Assembly (NCBI GenBank): GCA_022822445.1
Contig: JAJEBR010000113.1
Span: forward strand, 36,306-100,305
DNA length: 64,000 nt
Direction of reading: 5' to 3'
Source of the DNA: Gemmatimonadota bacterium
GTDB taxonomy: Bacteria > Gemmatimonadota > Gemmatimonadetes > Longimicrobiales > Gaopeijiaceae
A program made the position numbers and the translations under genes. Numbering within the stretch: the stretch's first letter is position 1; each line of letters opens with the position of its first letter. The notes beneath the pieces were generated by a model that did no database searches, was not told where the DNA came from, and saw nothing but the letters and a program-made list of their open reading frames with translations. This document shows positions 8,993 through 17,427 of this stretch, piece by piece.

Positions 8993-11449
8993 TCATTTCA
9001 CCCCTGCCGCAGCCGTGACTTGCGGGGTCGAAACCTGACTTCGGCGCTCCGCCTCCGCCGCCCGAATCGCCCGCCACACCCGCGGCGGCGAAAACGGCAG
9101 CGTGTTGATCCGCACGCCCACGGCGTCGTGAATCGCATTCGCAATCGCCGGAATCGACGGATGGAGCGGCCCCTCACCCGCCTCCTTCGCCCCGTACGGC
9201 CCTTCGGGATCGATCGACTCGATGATGAGCGACTCGAGCTCCGGCGTGTCGAGGCTCGTGGGGATGCGGTAGTCGAGCAGTGACGGTGCGTTGTGCAGGC
9301 CCGCACGCCCCTGGTCCGCCGACTTGAAGATCTGTTCCTCCATCAGCGCCTCGGCAAAGCCCATGTACGCCGAGCCCTCCATCTGCCCCGCGACCAGCAC
9401 CGGGTTCAGCGCGCGCCCGCAGTCGTGCGCGATCCAGATCTTCTCCACATTCACGAACCCCGTCTCGGGATCGACCTCGACCTCGGCCACGTGCGCCGTG
9501 AAGGAGTATGCCGGCGAGGCCCCGATCGTCGCGCCCCGGTAGTCCCCGTGCACGTCCTTGGGCGTGTTGTAGGACCCGGTCGCGCCCAGCGTGCCGAACT
9601 TCGCCTCGGCCAGGTTGAAGGCCTCGCGCAGTGGCATGCTCGTCGCGGTGTCGCCCGCCCGCACCGCCCACCCCCCCGCCAGCAGCACCTCACCCGGCTT
9701 CGCGTCCCACGCCTCCGCGACCGCGTCCTGCACCATCACCTTGATCCGCTTCGCGGCCTCGATGCAGGCGTTCCCCAGCATGAACGTCACACGGGAGGAG
9801 TACGCGCCCAGGTCGACCGGCGTGAAGTCGGTGTCCCCGGCGAGCACCCGGATGTGGTCGAGCGGCACGCCCAGCTCCTCGGCCACGATGTACGTCACCA
9901 TCGAGTCCACCCCCTGCCCGATCTCCGACGCGCCCGAGAAGACCGACACCCTCCCGGAGCGGTCCACCTGCAGCTGGATCCCCGACTGCGGCATCTCGTT
10001 CGGGTAGATCGGGTAGTTGGTGCCGGTGATGTAGGTGGACCCCGCGACGCCGACGCCCCGCCCGTAGGGGAGCCTGCTGTGCTTCCGCTTCCAGTCGCTG
10101 GCCTGCTCCACCGCGTCCAGGCATTCCAGGAAGCCGTTGGAGGTGACGCGCAGGCCGTTGACGGTGCGGGTGTTGGGGCCGATGAAGTTGCGGCGGCGAA
10201 GTTCGATGGGATCGATCGACAGCGCCTCGGCAATGCGGTCGAGCTGCACCTCGAAGGCGAAGCGGGGCTGGACCGAGCCGTGGCCGCGCTTCGGCCCGCA
10301 CGCCGGCTTGTTGGTGTAGGCGCGCGTGGAGTGGAAGCGGTAGGCCGGCATCCGGTAGGGGGCCGTCAGCAGCTGTCCGGAGTAGTAGGTGGTGACGAGC
10401 CCGAAGGACGCGTACGCCCCGCCATCCAGGACGATCTCGGCGTCGACCGAGGTGAGGAGGCCCTCGCGGGTCGCGCCGGTGCGGTAGCGCATGTGGAAGG
10501 GGTGGCGGCCCCGGTGGGCGTAGAAGACCTCTTCCCGGGTGTAGAGGATCTTGACCGGGCGGCCCGTCTTCATCGACAGCTTCGCGACGCAGAACTCCAG
10601 GTCGAAGGGCTCGGACTTGCCGCCGAAGGCGCCGCCGACCGGGGGCTGGATGACCCGCACCCGGGCGGGATCGACCTCCAGCACCCGGGCCAGCTCGCGG
10701 TGCAGGTAGTGGGGGACCTGGGTCGCCGACCACACGGTGAGTTTGCCGTCGCCCTCCGCGAGCCCGATCGCGCAGTGGGGCTCGATCGGCGTGTGGGTGG
10801 TGCCCTCGAAGAGGTAGTCCCCCTCCACCACCAGCTCTGCCTCCGCGAACCCGTCCTCCACCTCGCCGAACTCGAGCTTCACCACCTTGGTGACGTTCCC
10901 GTTCCACCCCGGCTTGCGCGGCTCGTGGATGTACGGCCCGGCCTCGGCCGCGATCGCCTCGTGCGGGTCCAGGTACGCGGGCAGCTCCTCGTAGGTCACG
11001 TCGATGAGATCGAGCGCGGCGATGGCCGTGTCCTCGTCCACCGCCGCCACCGCCGCCACCCCGTCCCCGACGTAGCGCACCTTGTCGACGCAGAGAGGAT
11101 ACTCGTCGGGAGTCCACGGGATGATCCCGAAGGTCGTGGGCATGTCGCGGCCGGTCACGACCGCGTGGACGCCCGGGAGCGCCTCGGCGCGCGACGTCTC
11201 GATGGCCACGATGCGGGCGTGCGGGTGCGGACTGCGCAGGATCTTGCCGTGCAGCATCCCGGGCAGCCGGATGTCGTCGGTGTAGCGGGCCCGCCCGGTG
11301 GCCTTGGCCAGTCCGTCCACCTTCCGCATCGGGCGGCCGATGGTGGAGAGGCTTCCACCCGCAGCCGCCGCGGCCCGTCCGGACCCATTCGCGGACGCCT
11401 CGCGCGGGCTGCCGGCCCCTGGCCCGGCCCTGGTTCCGTCACGCGCCAC
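8993..11449 (-). CDS. Molybdenum hydroxylase large (molybdopterin-binding) subunit
   Basis: 818 residues of the xanthine-oxidase family. After a Gly/Ala-rich leader (about 1-35) comes the aldehyde-oxidase a/b hammerhead domain (ATGRARYTDDIRLPGM). The molybdopterin-binding domains follow, with GGAFGGKSEPFD, SGASEIGQG and the presumed catalytic Glu in GAKEAGEGP near the C-terminus. It carries Mo-MPT-cytosine dinucleotide and performs the hydroxylation or reductive dehydroxylation chemistry in the cytoplasm. The GTG start overlaps the TAG stop of the [2Fe-2S] gene by one base, indicating translational coupling. Given the HcrB-type FAD subunit, an aromatic acyl-CoA substrate is plausible but unproven. 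No XdhC/MocA-like maturation gene is nearby. Confidence 0.9.
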   Translation of the reverse strand: MARDGTRAGPGAGSPREASANGSGRAAAAAGGSLSTIGRPMRKVDGLAKATGRARYTDDIRLPGMLHGKILRSPHPHARIVAIETSRAEALPGVHAVVTGRDMPTTFGIIPWTPDEYPLCVDKVRYVGDGVAAVAAVDEDTAIAALDLIDVTYEELPAYLDPHEAIAAEAGPYIHEPRKPGWNGNVTKVVKLEFGEVEDGFAEAELVVEGDYLFEGTTHTPIEPHCAIGLAEGDGKLTVWSATQVPHYLHRELARVLEVDPARVRVIQPPVGGAFGGKSEPFDLEFCVAKLSMKTGRPVKILYTREEVFYAHRGRHPFHMRYRTGATREGLLTSVDAEIVLDGGAYASFGLVTTYYSGQLLTAPYRMPAYRFHSTRAYTNKPACGPKRGHGSVQPRFAFEVQLDRIAEALSIDPIELRRRNFIGPNTRTVNGLRVTSNGFLECLDAVEQASDWKRKHSRLPYGRGVGVAGSTYITGTNYPIYPNEMPQSGIQLQVDRSGRVSVFSGASEIGQGVDSMVTYIVAEELGVPLDHIRVLAGDTDFTPVDLGAYSSRVTFMLGNACIEAAKRIKVMVQDAVAEAWDAKPGEVLLAGGWAVRAGDTATSMPLREAFNLAEAKFGTLGATGSYNTPKDVHGDYRGATIGASPAYSFTAHVAEVEVDPETGFVNVEKIWIAHDCGRALNPVLVAGQMEGSAYMGFAEALMEEQIFKSADQGRAGLHNAPSLLDYRIPTSLDTPELESLIIESIDPEGPYGAKEAGEGPLHPSIPAIANAIHDAVGVRINTLPFSPPRVWRAIRAAEAERRSQVSTPQVTAAAGVK

Positions 11450-11916
11450 TATTCGCCCAGCCTCGCAGCGGCGGCCTCAACCGCGTCGTAGATCTTCGCG
11501 TAGCCCGTGCACCGGCAGAGATTGCCGGCCAGCGCGGTGCGGATCTCCTCCCGCGTGGGCGACGGGTTCCGGTCCAGCAGCGCCACCGAGCTGCACAGGA
11601 TGCCCGGCGTGCAGAACCCGCACTGCGCGGCCCCGTTCAGGTCGAACTCGTCCTGCACCGGATGCGGTTCCGTCCCGTCGGCGAGCCCCTCCACGGTGCG
11701 CACGTCCTTCCGCTCGGCCTCCCACACCGGCGTGATGCACGACAGCACCGCGCGGCCGTCCACGATCACCGTGCAGGCCCCGCAGTCCCCCTTGTCGCAC
11801 CCCTGCTTGGACCCCGTCAGGCCGAGTCCGTAGCGGAGCGTCTCCAGCAGCGTGTAGTGGGCCGGCACCCCGCACTTCCGCTCGTCCCCGTTGACCCTGA
11901 GTCGCACGACTTCCAT
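11449..11916 (-). CDS. Molybdenum hydroxylase [2Fe-2S] subunit
   Basis: 155 residues with both signature clusters of the small subunit: a plant-type [2Fe-2S] site (GCDKGDCGACTV, then LSC) and the C-terminal alpha-helical [2Fe-2S] site (QCGFCTPG and LCRCTGY). It passes electrons between the molybdenum centre and FAD. The ATG of MEVVRLRVNG is preceded by GAGGAGG at six bases, better than the longer GTG alternative. It is the first gene of the operon; a divergent promoter region of about 130 bases separates it from the bacilliredoxin gene. Confidence 0.93.
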   Translation of the reverse strand: MEVVRLRVNGDERKCGVPAHYTLLETLRYGLGLTGSKQGCDKGDCGACTVIVDGRAVLSCITPVWEAERKDVRTVEGLADGTEPHPVQDEFDLNGAAQCGFCTPGILCSSVALLDRNPSPTREEIRTALAGNLCRCTGYAKIYDAVEAAAARLGE

Positions 11917-12047
11917 CCGGAACCTCCTCGTCACCGTTCAAATATCGGGTCTGGACGGGGTTTCGGGCCAGTGCGGGGCGCGGGCGAGCGACGCTCTCTA
12001 TATACTTGATGGGCACGGAATCCCTTCCAACCCAGGACGACAGCAGC

Positions 12048-12464
12048 ATGCCCTACCCGGAGATGATGGTCGCGCCCATGCGGGGCGACATGGTACGAAT
12101 CGGTTTTCAGGAACTTCGCGACGCGGAACAGGTCGAGCAGGCGATGGACGCCATGGAGGGGACCGTGCTGATGGCGGTCAACTCGGTGTGCGGCTGCGCC
12201 GCCGGGATCTTCCGCCCCGCCGTGGCGATGGCGCTACAGGGCGACAAACAGCCCGACCACAAGGTCACCGTCTTCGCGGGACAGGACCTCGACGCCACCG
12301 CGGCCGCGCGCACGCGCCTCGTCGGCTATCCGCCCTCCTCGCCCTCGATTGCGCTGCTCAAGGACGGCGACGTGGTCTTCATGCTCGAGCGCTTCCAGAT
12401 CGAGGGACGCTCGGCCCCCGCGATCGCCACCGACCTGCAGGCGGCCTTCGACGAGCACTGCTGA
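12048..12464 (+). CDS. BrxA/BrxB-family bacilliredoxin
   Basis: 138 residues. The active-site CGC motif is at 48-50 in NSVCGCAAG, within the thioredoxin-like fold characteristic of bacilliredoxins (DUF1094/YphP), and the segment GFQELRDAEQVEQAM is conserved. The family removes bacillithiol from S-bacillithiolated proteins, and some members have weak disulfide-isomerase activity. Whether this organism makes bacillithiol cannot be seen here. The ATG at MPYPEM has AGGA upstream; a further upstream start is possible but adds non-family residues. Length is normal for the family. Confidence 0.88.
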   Translation: MPYPEMMVAPMRGDMVRIGFQELRDAEQVEQAMDAMEGTVLMAVNSVCGCAAGIFRPAVAMALQGDKQPDHKVTVFAGQDLDATAAARTRLVGYPPSSPSIALLKDGDVVFMLERFQIEGRSAPAIATDLQAAFDEHC

Positions 12465-12492
12465 GGGGGCGAGTTCGGCGGCTCTCCGGTCC

Positions 12493-12894
12493 CTACTCCG
12501 CCTTCCTTGAGGCCAGCCAGCCGTCCACCGAGAACTTGCCGGGTCCCGTGGCGAAGAAGTAGAGCCAGGTGAAGCTGTAGAAGGCAGCAAGTTCGCCGCG
12601 GTTCATGATGGGCCAGAAGCCGCTCGGAGCGTGGCGCCAGAAGTACGCGACCGCCATCTGGCCGGCCAGCAGGAAGGCTACCGGGCCGGTCAGCAGCCCG
12701 GCCATCATCATCAGTCCGCCGAAGAACTCCAGGATGCCGGCGATCCCCGCCGCGCTCATCAGGCCCTCGACCTGGTTGCCTCCGAGCGCACCAAAGAGCT
12801 TCTGGGCCCCGTGTTGCATGAAGAGAAAGCCGGCGACGATGCGCAGCGCGTTGTGGGTCAGTTCCCTGAGCCCGGCGTGATCGTGTTTGAACAT
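12493..12894 (-). CDS. DoxX family membrane protein
   Basis: 133 residues with four predicted membrane helices. The family motif ALRIVAGFLFMQHGAQKLFG is in the first helix, followed by GILEFFGGLMMMAGL. DoxX proteins are small quinone/redox-associated membrane proteins; in mycobacteria a homologue works with superoxide dismutase and a thiol oxidoreductase. A strong GGAGGAGG lies upstream of the ATG. It converges on the bacilliredoxin gene, which would suit thiol/oxidative-stress functions, although they are separate transcripts. Confidence 0.85.
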   Translation of the reverse strand: MFKHDHAGLRELTHNALRIVAGFLFMQHGAQKLFGALGGNQVEGLMSAAGIAGILEFFGGLMMMAGLLTGPVAFLLAGQMAVAYFWRHAPSGFWPIMNRGELAAFYSFTWLYFFATGPGKFSVDGWLASRKAE

Positions 12895-13077
12895 GTTGCG
12901 ACTTCCTCCTCCTCACGGATGGGTCGACTTCGCGGACTGCGAGACCCCGACAGATTACGGTCCGAACGACGCCCGCGCAAAGGAAATGGCACGGGTTGAC
13001 GGGCGCGGCGCCGGGCCCTGGCTCACCATCCCGAAGCCCGGCACTGTCCGCAGGCGCGCACCCGCCGGGAATCGGCC

Positions 13078-13839
13078 CTACCGCAGCCGCCGACGCACCT
13101 CCCGCTCCTCCTGCTTGCGCGCCCGCCTGGCCTCCTTCTTCTCGCGCCTGAGCCTGCGCCGGGCCTGCTTCTTCGACTCGCCCGGATGGCGGGAATGCAC
13201 CTCCACCGATCCAAGCACCGCCAGGCCATCGATCCGCACCACCGGTGCGTCGGGATCGAGAGGGACCGCGGGGTCGCCGGGCTGTTCGCCGAAGGAACCC
13301 AGGATGGCGGAGCCCGCGCACTGTACATGGAGCCCGGGTGGGACCAGGATCTCCACTGATCCCATGAACGTAAACGCCTGGATGCGGCACTCCCCGGGAC
13401 CCAGCAGCGCCTCGCGCAGGTCGACCACGGCCGAACCCAGCGCCGCCACGAAGGTGTTCTGCCGGGCCGGAATCCACCGGCCCACCCGCTTCGTCTCGCC
13501 GAACAGGGCGACGGCGCGGTCGTTGGCGCGCACCCGGCCAGCGGGCACGTCCGGCGTCATTCGCTGAAGCGCCTCGACCGATGTGCTCCGGGGAGCCGAC
13601 GCGGCCGCGGGGCCCCCCGTCCGGATCCCGTCGACCGCCTTCGCCAGTTCCGGCATCGTACCGGCGGCGTGCACGATGCTCACCCGCCGCTCGAAGTCCT
13701 CGACCGTCAGCATGTCCCGGGCGAAGCACTCGGCAAGCACGTCGATCGACTCTTCCCTGGCTTCGGCCAGCGCGGTCCTGGGGTCCTTCGCCGCCTCGGG
13801 ACCGCCCGCAACGCCCCCGCCCCGCTTCGTCGCGCTCAT
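13078..13839 (-). CDS. DUF1707 / LiaF-like domain protein
   Basis: 253 residues. An N-terminal DUF1707 helical domain (about 22-72; REESIDVLAECFARDMLTVEDFERR) is followed by a cell-wall-active-antibiotic-response (LiaF C-terminal/DUF2154-like) beta domain (about 105-215; VALFGETKRVGRW, FTFMGSVEILVPPG, IDGLAVLGSVEV). The last 35 residues are very Arg/Lys-rich, suggesting contact with nucleic acid or acidic phospholipid. No membrane segments are evident. LiaF-type domains modulate envelope-stress signalling in Firmicutes; the role here is inferred only from domains. The gene is 19 bases upstream of the channel gene and probably co-transcribed with it. Confidence 0.78.
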   Translation of the reverse strand: MSATKRGGGVAGGPEAAKDPRTALAEAREESIDVLAECFARDMLTVEDFERRVSIVHAAGTMPELAKAVDGIRTGGPAAASAPRSTSVEALQRMTPDVPAGRVRANDRAVALFGETKRVGRWIPARQNTFVAALGSAVVDLREALLGPGECRIQAFTFMGSVEILVPPGLHVQCAGSAILGSFGEQPGDPAVPLDPDAPVVRIDGLAVLGSVEVHSRHPGESKKQARRRLRREKKEARRARKQEEREVRRRLR

Positions 13840-13858
13840 TTCGCGAACCTCCTTATCC

Positions 13859-14737
13859 TCATTCCAGCATGACCTCGATCACGGTCCCGCCACAGGTCTT
13901 GCAGAAGCGCGCGTCGGGGTCGTGTTCCGCAGTTCGGCACGAGGTGCACACCATGTCGCCGGCCGCCCGCGGGGCCGCCGTGCCGGTCCGCCCCGCCACG
14001 CGCGCCGCATACACCATCTCCACGCTTACGATCCCGGTGGGCACGGCAATCATCCCGTACCCGAGCAGCATGATGATCACCGCCAGGAGTTGCCCTACCG
14101 GGGTGTTCGGCGTGATGTCGCCGAAGCCGACCGTGGTCAGGGTCACCACCGCCCAGTAGACGGACACCGGGATCGAGGTGAATCCGGCGTCGGCCCCCTC
14201 GATCAGGTACATGAAGGAGCCCAGGATCACCACCATCGTCAACACCGTGATCAGGAAGACGATGATCCGGTAGCGGCTGGCCGCCATCGCCCGCGCGAGC
14301 GTCCGGGCCTCGCCCAGATACCGCACGAGCTTCAGGACGCGGAAGACGCGCAGCACCCGGAGCACACGGATGCTCGCGAGGAAGTGGGTGCCTGGCAGGA
14401 GGAGGCTCAGATAGGTGGGGATGATGGCCATAAGGTCGATGATGCCGAAAAAGCTCAGCGCGTAGCGGCGCTTCGATTCGACGGACGCCAGCCTCCCCGC
14501 GTACTCCAGGGTGAAGAGGATCGTGAGCACCAGCTCGGCCACGTAGAGAAAGTTGTGATAGCTCGCGGCGATCGTGTCCACGGAATCGAGCATGACCACC
14601 AGCACGCTGGCCAGGATCGCCACCATGAGGAGGACATCGAACGCCCTGCCGCCACGCGTGTCCGTCTCGAAGAGGATGTCGTAGAGCTGGCCGCGCCACG
14701 GTGGGCCGTTCTTCGCGCGACTGATCGGGCTGGCCAC
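13859..14737 (-). CDS. Voltage-gated-type potassium channel with C-terminal zinc ribbon
   Basis: 292 residues. There are six predicted helices. A charged S4-like helix (RVLRVLRVFRVLKLVR) precedes the pore loop, whose selectivity filter is TVGFGD. The C-terminal tail carries CTSCR...CKTCG, a double-CxxC zinc-ribbon-like element unusual for a simple Kv-type channel. It would conduct K+ across the inner membrane. The gene lies between the DUF1707 gene and msrA on the same strand, with 6 bases to the msrA stop. Confidence 0.88.
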   Translation of the reverse strand: MASPISRAKNGPPWRGQLYDILFETDTRGGRAFDVLLMVAILASVLVVMLDSVDTIAASYHNFLYVAELVLTILFTLEYAGRLASVESKRRYALSFFGIIDLMAIIPTYLSLLLPGTHFLASIRVLRVLRVFRVLKLVRYLGEARTLARAMAASRYRIIVFLITVLTMVVILGSFMYLIEGADAGFTSIPVSVYWAVVTLTTVGFGDITPNTPVGQLLAVIIMLLGYGMIAVPTGIVSVEMVYAARVAGRTGTAAPRAAGDMVCTSCRTAEHDPDARFCKTCGGTVIEVMLE

Positions 14738-14743
14738 AGGCTT

Positions 14744-15415
14744 CTACTCGGCGTGCTCCGGAATCCCGCTCGGACAGGACACCCCGGTCCCGCCGAGCCC
14801 GCAATATCCGCCCGGGTTCTTTGCGAGGTACTGCTGGTGGTACTCTTCGGCGTAGTAGAAGGGGGGCGCTTCGGCGATCTCCGTCGTGATCTGACGGTGT
14901 CCGGCGGCGTCGAGCTCCCTCTGGTATCGGGTGCGCGATGCTTCGGCGAGCCTCTGCTGCCGATCGCCGATTGTGTAGATCGCTGACCGGTACTGGGTCC
15001 CTATGTCGGCTCCCTGACGCATCCCCTGCGTGGGGTCGTGCCCTTCCCAGAACGCCGCGAGGAGCGTCGGGTAAGCGATCGCGTCCGGATCGAAGACGAC
15101 CAGCACCACCTCCGTGTGACCCGTGCGGCCGGAGCAGACCTCCCGGTAGGTCGGGTTGGGGGTAGGGCCCCCCTGATAGCCGACCGCGGTGGAATGGACG
15201 CCGGGCAACTCCCAGAACTGGCGCTCGGCCCCCCAGAAGCAGCCCATGCCGAAGTAGGCTCGCTGGAAACCGTCGGGAAAGGGCGGCTGGATGCGATTAC
15301 CGTTCACATGGTGGCGGTCGGGCACCGCGAGCGGCTCCTGCCGTCCGGGAAGATGCTCGCCGTGCTTTGGCATGCGTGGGCCGAGCGGAAGCCTGGACTT
15401 GTAACTTGCGAACAT
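14744..15415 (-). CDS. msrA: Peptide methionine-S-sulfoxide reductase MsrA
   Basis: About 223 residues. The catalytic Cys is in [10 protein letters not shown], the substrate region contains [18 protein letters not shown], and C-terminal resolving cysteines are in [12 protein letters not shown]. It reduces the S-epimer of methionine sulfoxide in proteins using thioredoxin. The N-terminal extension with LPGRQEPL and a HHVNG segment resembles the longer Escherichia coli form, so the ATG at MFASYKSRL is preferred. The open frame extends much further upstream into low-complexity Pro-rich sequence antisense to the ammonia-lyase gene, which is not MsrA. Confidence 0.9.
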   Translation of the reverse strand: MFASYKSRLPLGPRMPKHGEHLPGRQEPLAVPDRHHVNGNRIQPPFPDGFQRAYFGMGCFWGAERQFWELPGVHSTAVGYQGGPTPNPTYREVCSGRTGHTEVVLVVFDPDAIAYPTLLAAFWEGHDPTQGMRQGADIGTQYRSAIYTIGDRQQRLAEASRTRYQRELDAAGHRQITTEIAEAPPFYYAEEYHQQYLAKNPGGYCGLGGTGVSCPSGIPEHAE

Positions 15416-15527
15416 AGCCCAAGGAAGGTAATAGAGTTCGCCGGATTTTTCTTGAAACGGGGAGGCCGCCTGCGGGGCGGTCGGCTGGACGGAGCAGCAG
15501 CCGGAAAGGGAACGGGCGCCGTAGCCA

Positions 15528-16844
15528 ATGTGCTGGATACTGAACAGGGGGGCCGCGCCACCCGGCCCGTACCCGGCCCGGCTCGACCGGGTCGTCGGGA
15601 TTGGTGCGCACCGGGCCGCGCGGGCGGAGATCGCCGGGTGGCCGGGGTATCGGGCGACCCCGCTGCGGCTGGCGGACCGGCTGGCGGGGAGGTTGAGGGT
15701 AGGGGCGGTCTGGGTGAAGGACGAGAGCGGGAGATTCGGGCTCGGGAGCTTCAAGGCGCTGGGTGGTGGGTATGGGGTGCGGAGGGTGGTGGGGGGTGGG
15801 ATGGGTTCGCGGGGGGCTGGCCGTGGGGGCGGGAGTGGAAGTGGCCGTGTGGGCGAGGGTGGAAGTGGCCGGGCAGGCGGCGGTGCGGCCCGGAAAACCG
15901 TCACCTGCGCTTCCGACGGCAATCATGGGCGGGCGGTGGCCTGGGGCTCCCGGATGTTCGGATGCGACGCTGTGATCTATCTGCCGACCCATGTGACCGA
16001 GGCGCGGGCCGAGGCGATTCGGTCGCTGGGGGCGCGGGTGGTGCGGGTGGACGGCGAGTACGACGACGCCGTGCCCCAGGCCGACCGGGATGCCCGCGAG
16101 CGCGGTTGGACGGTGATCTCGGATACGTCCTACGAGGGGTACATGGAGATCCCGCGTGTGGTGATGGTGGGATACACGATCATGGTGGAGGAGGTTCTGA
16201 GTACTCTCGGGGCATGGCAGAGTATGACAGGCCCATCCGTGCCCACCCAAACGCAGGCCGGGGGCACGGAGGGCCAGTGGCGCCGGGGAGCCGCGCACGA
16301 GCGAAGGCGCCGCGAGGCGGGGAACGAGGGCCTCCTGCCCACCCATGTGTTCATTCAGGGTGGGGTTGGGGGGCTGGCCGCGGCGGTGATCGGGCACTTG
16401 TGGGCGCGGCTGGGGCCGGATCGTCCGGTGGCGGTGATCGTCGAGCCGGTCGAGGCTGACGGGCTGTTGCGCTCCGTGCGGGCCGGGAAGCCCGCGGCGA
16501 GCCGGGGCAGTCTCCACACCATCATGGCGGGGCTGAGCTGCCGGGAGATCTCGCCGCTGGCGTGGGAGGTGGTGGGGGTGGGGGCCCACGCCTTCATGAC
16601 GGTGGCGGACGAGGGCGTTCCCGGGCTGATGCGGGAAGCCGCTCGGGGCGGGCTTGGGGAGCCGTTCGAGGGGGGGGAGTCGGGGGTGGCGGGGCTGCTG
16701 GGCCTGATCGAGGTCGCGCGGGACGGGGAGCGCCGCCGGGCGATCGGGCTCGATGAGCGCTCGCGCGTGCTCGTGTTCAATACGGAGGGCGCGACCGACC
16801 CGGGCCGATATGCGCGGATCGTGCAGGGCGGCAGGTCGGAGTAG
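15528..16844 (+). CDS. Diaminopropionate ammonia-lyase-like PLP enzyme
   Basis: 438 residues, fold-type II PLP family. The Schiff-base lysine is K76 in GSFKALGG. Other motifs are [29 protein letters not shown], the glycine-rich phosphate loop [11 protein letters not shown] and a C-terminal NTEGATDP. The order matches YgeX/DpaL, which converts 2,3-diaminopropionate to pyruvate and ammonia. Two low-complexity insertions are unusual: a Gly/Arg-rich stretch at about 88-122 and a polar stretch at about 235-275. Both lie at surface-loop positions between conserved blocks, and the frame is intact around them. A serine/threonine-type lyase is the main alternative. Confidence 0.82.
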   Translation: MCWILNRGAAPPGPYPARLDRVVGIGAHRAARAEIAGWPGYRATPLRLADRLAGRLRVGAVWVKDESGRFGLGSFKALGGGYGVRRVVGGGMGSRGAGRGGGSGSGRVGEGGSGRAGGGAARKTVTCASDGNHGRAVAWGSRMFGCDAVIYLPTHVTEARAEAIRSLGARVVRVDGEYDDAVPQADRDARERGWTVISDTSYEGYMEIPRVVMVGYTIMVEEVLSTLGAWQSMTGPSVPTQTQAGGTEGQWRRGAAHERRRREAGNEGLLPTHVFIQGGVGGLAAAVIGHLWARLGPDRPVAVIVEPVEADGLLRSVRAGKPAASRGSLHTIMAGLSCREISPLAWEVVGVGAHAFMTVADEGVPGLMREAARGGLGEPFEGGESGVAGLLGLIEVARDGERRRAIGLDERSRVLVFNTEGATDPGRYARIVQGGRSE

Positions 16845-16953
16845 GCGCGGGGATCGTGCCGTGCGGTGTGGCTCGTCGCCGCCTGCTGCAGACGCGGCCG
16901 CCTGATTACCTTCCGGAAGCCGCCATTCCCCACCACCAACGAGGCCGCACCCC

Positions 16954-17412
16954 ATGAGCGACCCATTCTACACCGCCCGCGCCAGCGTGGCCAAGGTGGA
17001 CGGCATCCACCGCCGTGCCACCCTGGAAGACGGCACCGAAATCGACTTCGGCGTCCACGGCCCGATCAAGTCCCACTTCCGCCTCGACGCCGAACCGGAC
17101 CGGCCGCTGCCAGTCGACTACCTGGTCGCGGCCGCCGCCGGCTGACTGCTCGGGACCCTCAACGGCGCACTGGAGGTGCGCGGGATCCCGATGGCCAACG
17201 ACGCGATCAGCGTCACGGCGGAAGGCACCAACGAGGTCGTGGACCGGATCGTCAAGCTGACCCGGATTCACGTCCACTACACCATCACCCTGCCCGAGGG
17301 CGCGCCGCGAGACAAGGTCGACCGGGCGCTGGCGACCCACGTCGCCAAGTGCCCGACGGCGGCCAGCCTCAAGGGTGCGGTGGAGGTGACCTGGTCGGCG
17401 GATGTGACGTAG
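16954..17412 (+). CDS. OsmC family protein, candidate selenoprotein (in-frame TGA at residue 64)
   Basis: Read through one TGA (17143-17145), this is a complete 152-residue OsmC/Ohr-family protein. The TGA falls in DYLVAAAAG-x-LLGTL, exactly where the family has its peroxidatic cysteine. The second conserved cysteine is intact (C133 in AKCPTAASL). Sequence on both sides keeps the same frame and conservation, so decay by frameshift is excluded. The bases after the TGA form a hairpin fitting bacterial SECIS rules (see next feature). OsmC-like selenoproteins have been predicted in other bacteria. The function would be thiol/selenol-dependent peroxide reduction. The alternative is a pseudogene with a TGC-to-TGA mutation. 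No selA, selB, selC or selD is in the window. Confidence 0.72.
17146..17190 (+). promoter_or_regulatory. Putative bacterial SECIS element
   Basis: Immediately after the in-frame TGA, GCGCAC (17165-17170) pairs perfectly with GTGCGC (17176-17181) around a five-base loop TGGAG. CGGGA (17151-17155) and TCCCG (17186-17190) add an outer stem. The apical loop starts 25 nt after the TGA, and G is its second base. These match the usual bacterial requirements: loop 16-37 nt from the UGA with G among the first two loop bases. The stems were found by eye; no folding energy was computed. Confidence 0.6.
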
Positions 17413-17427
17413 GGGGCCGCGTTCCCC

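Noticed and set aside
9293..11491. 732-codon open frame antisense to the molybdenum hydroxylase large subunit
   Set aside because: No conserved motifs; the opposite strand encodes a clear enzyme.
17176..17412. Separate small gene starting at GTG after the OsmC TGA
   Set aside because: It is the in-frame C-terminal half of OsmC, and its start lies inside the predicted hairpin; read-through explains both parts.
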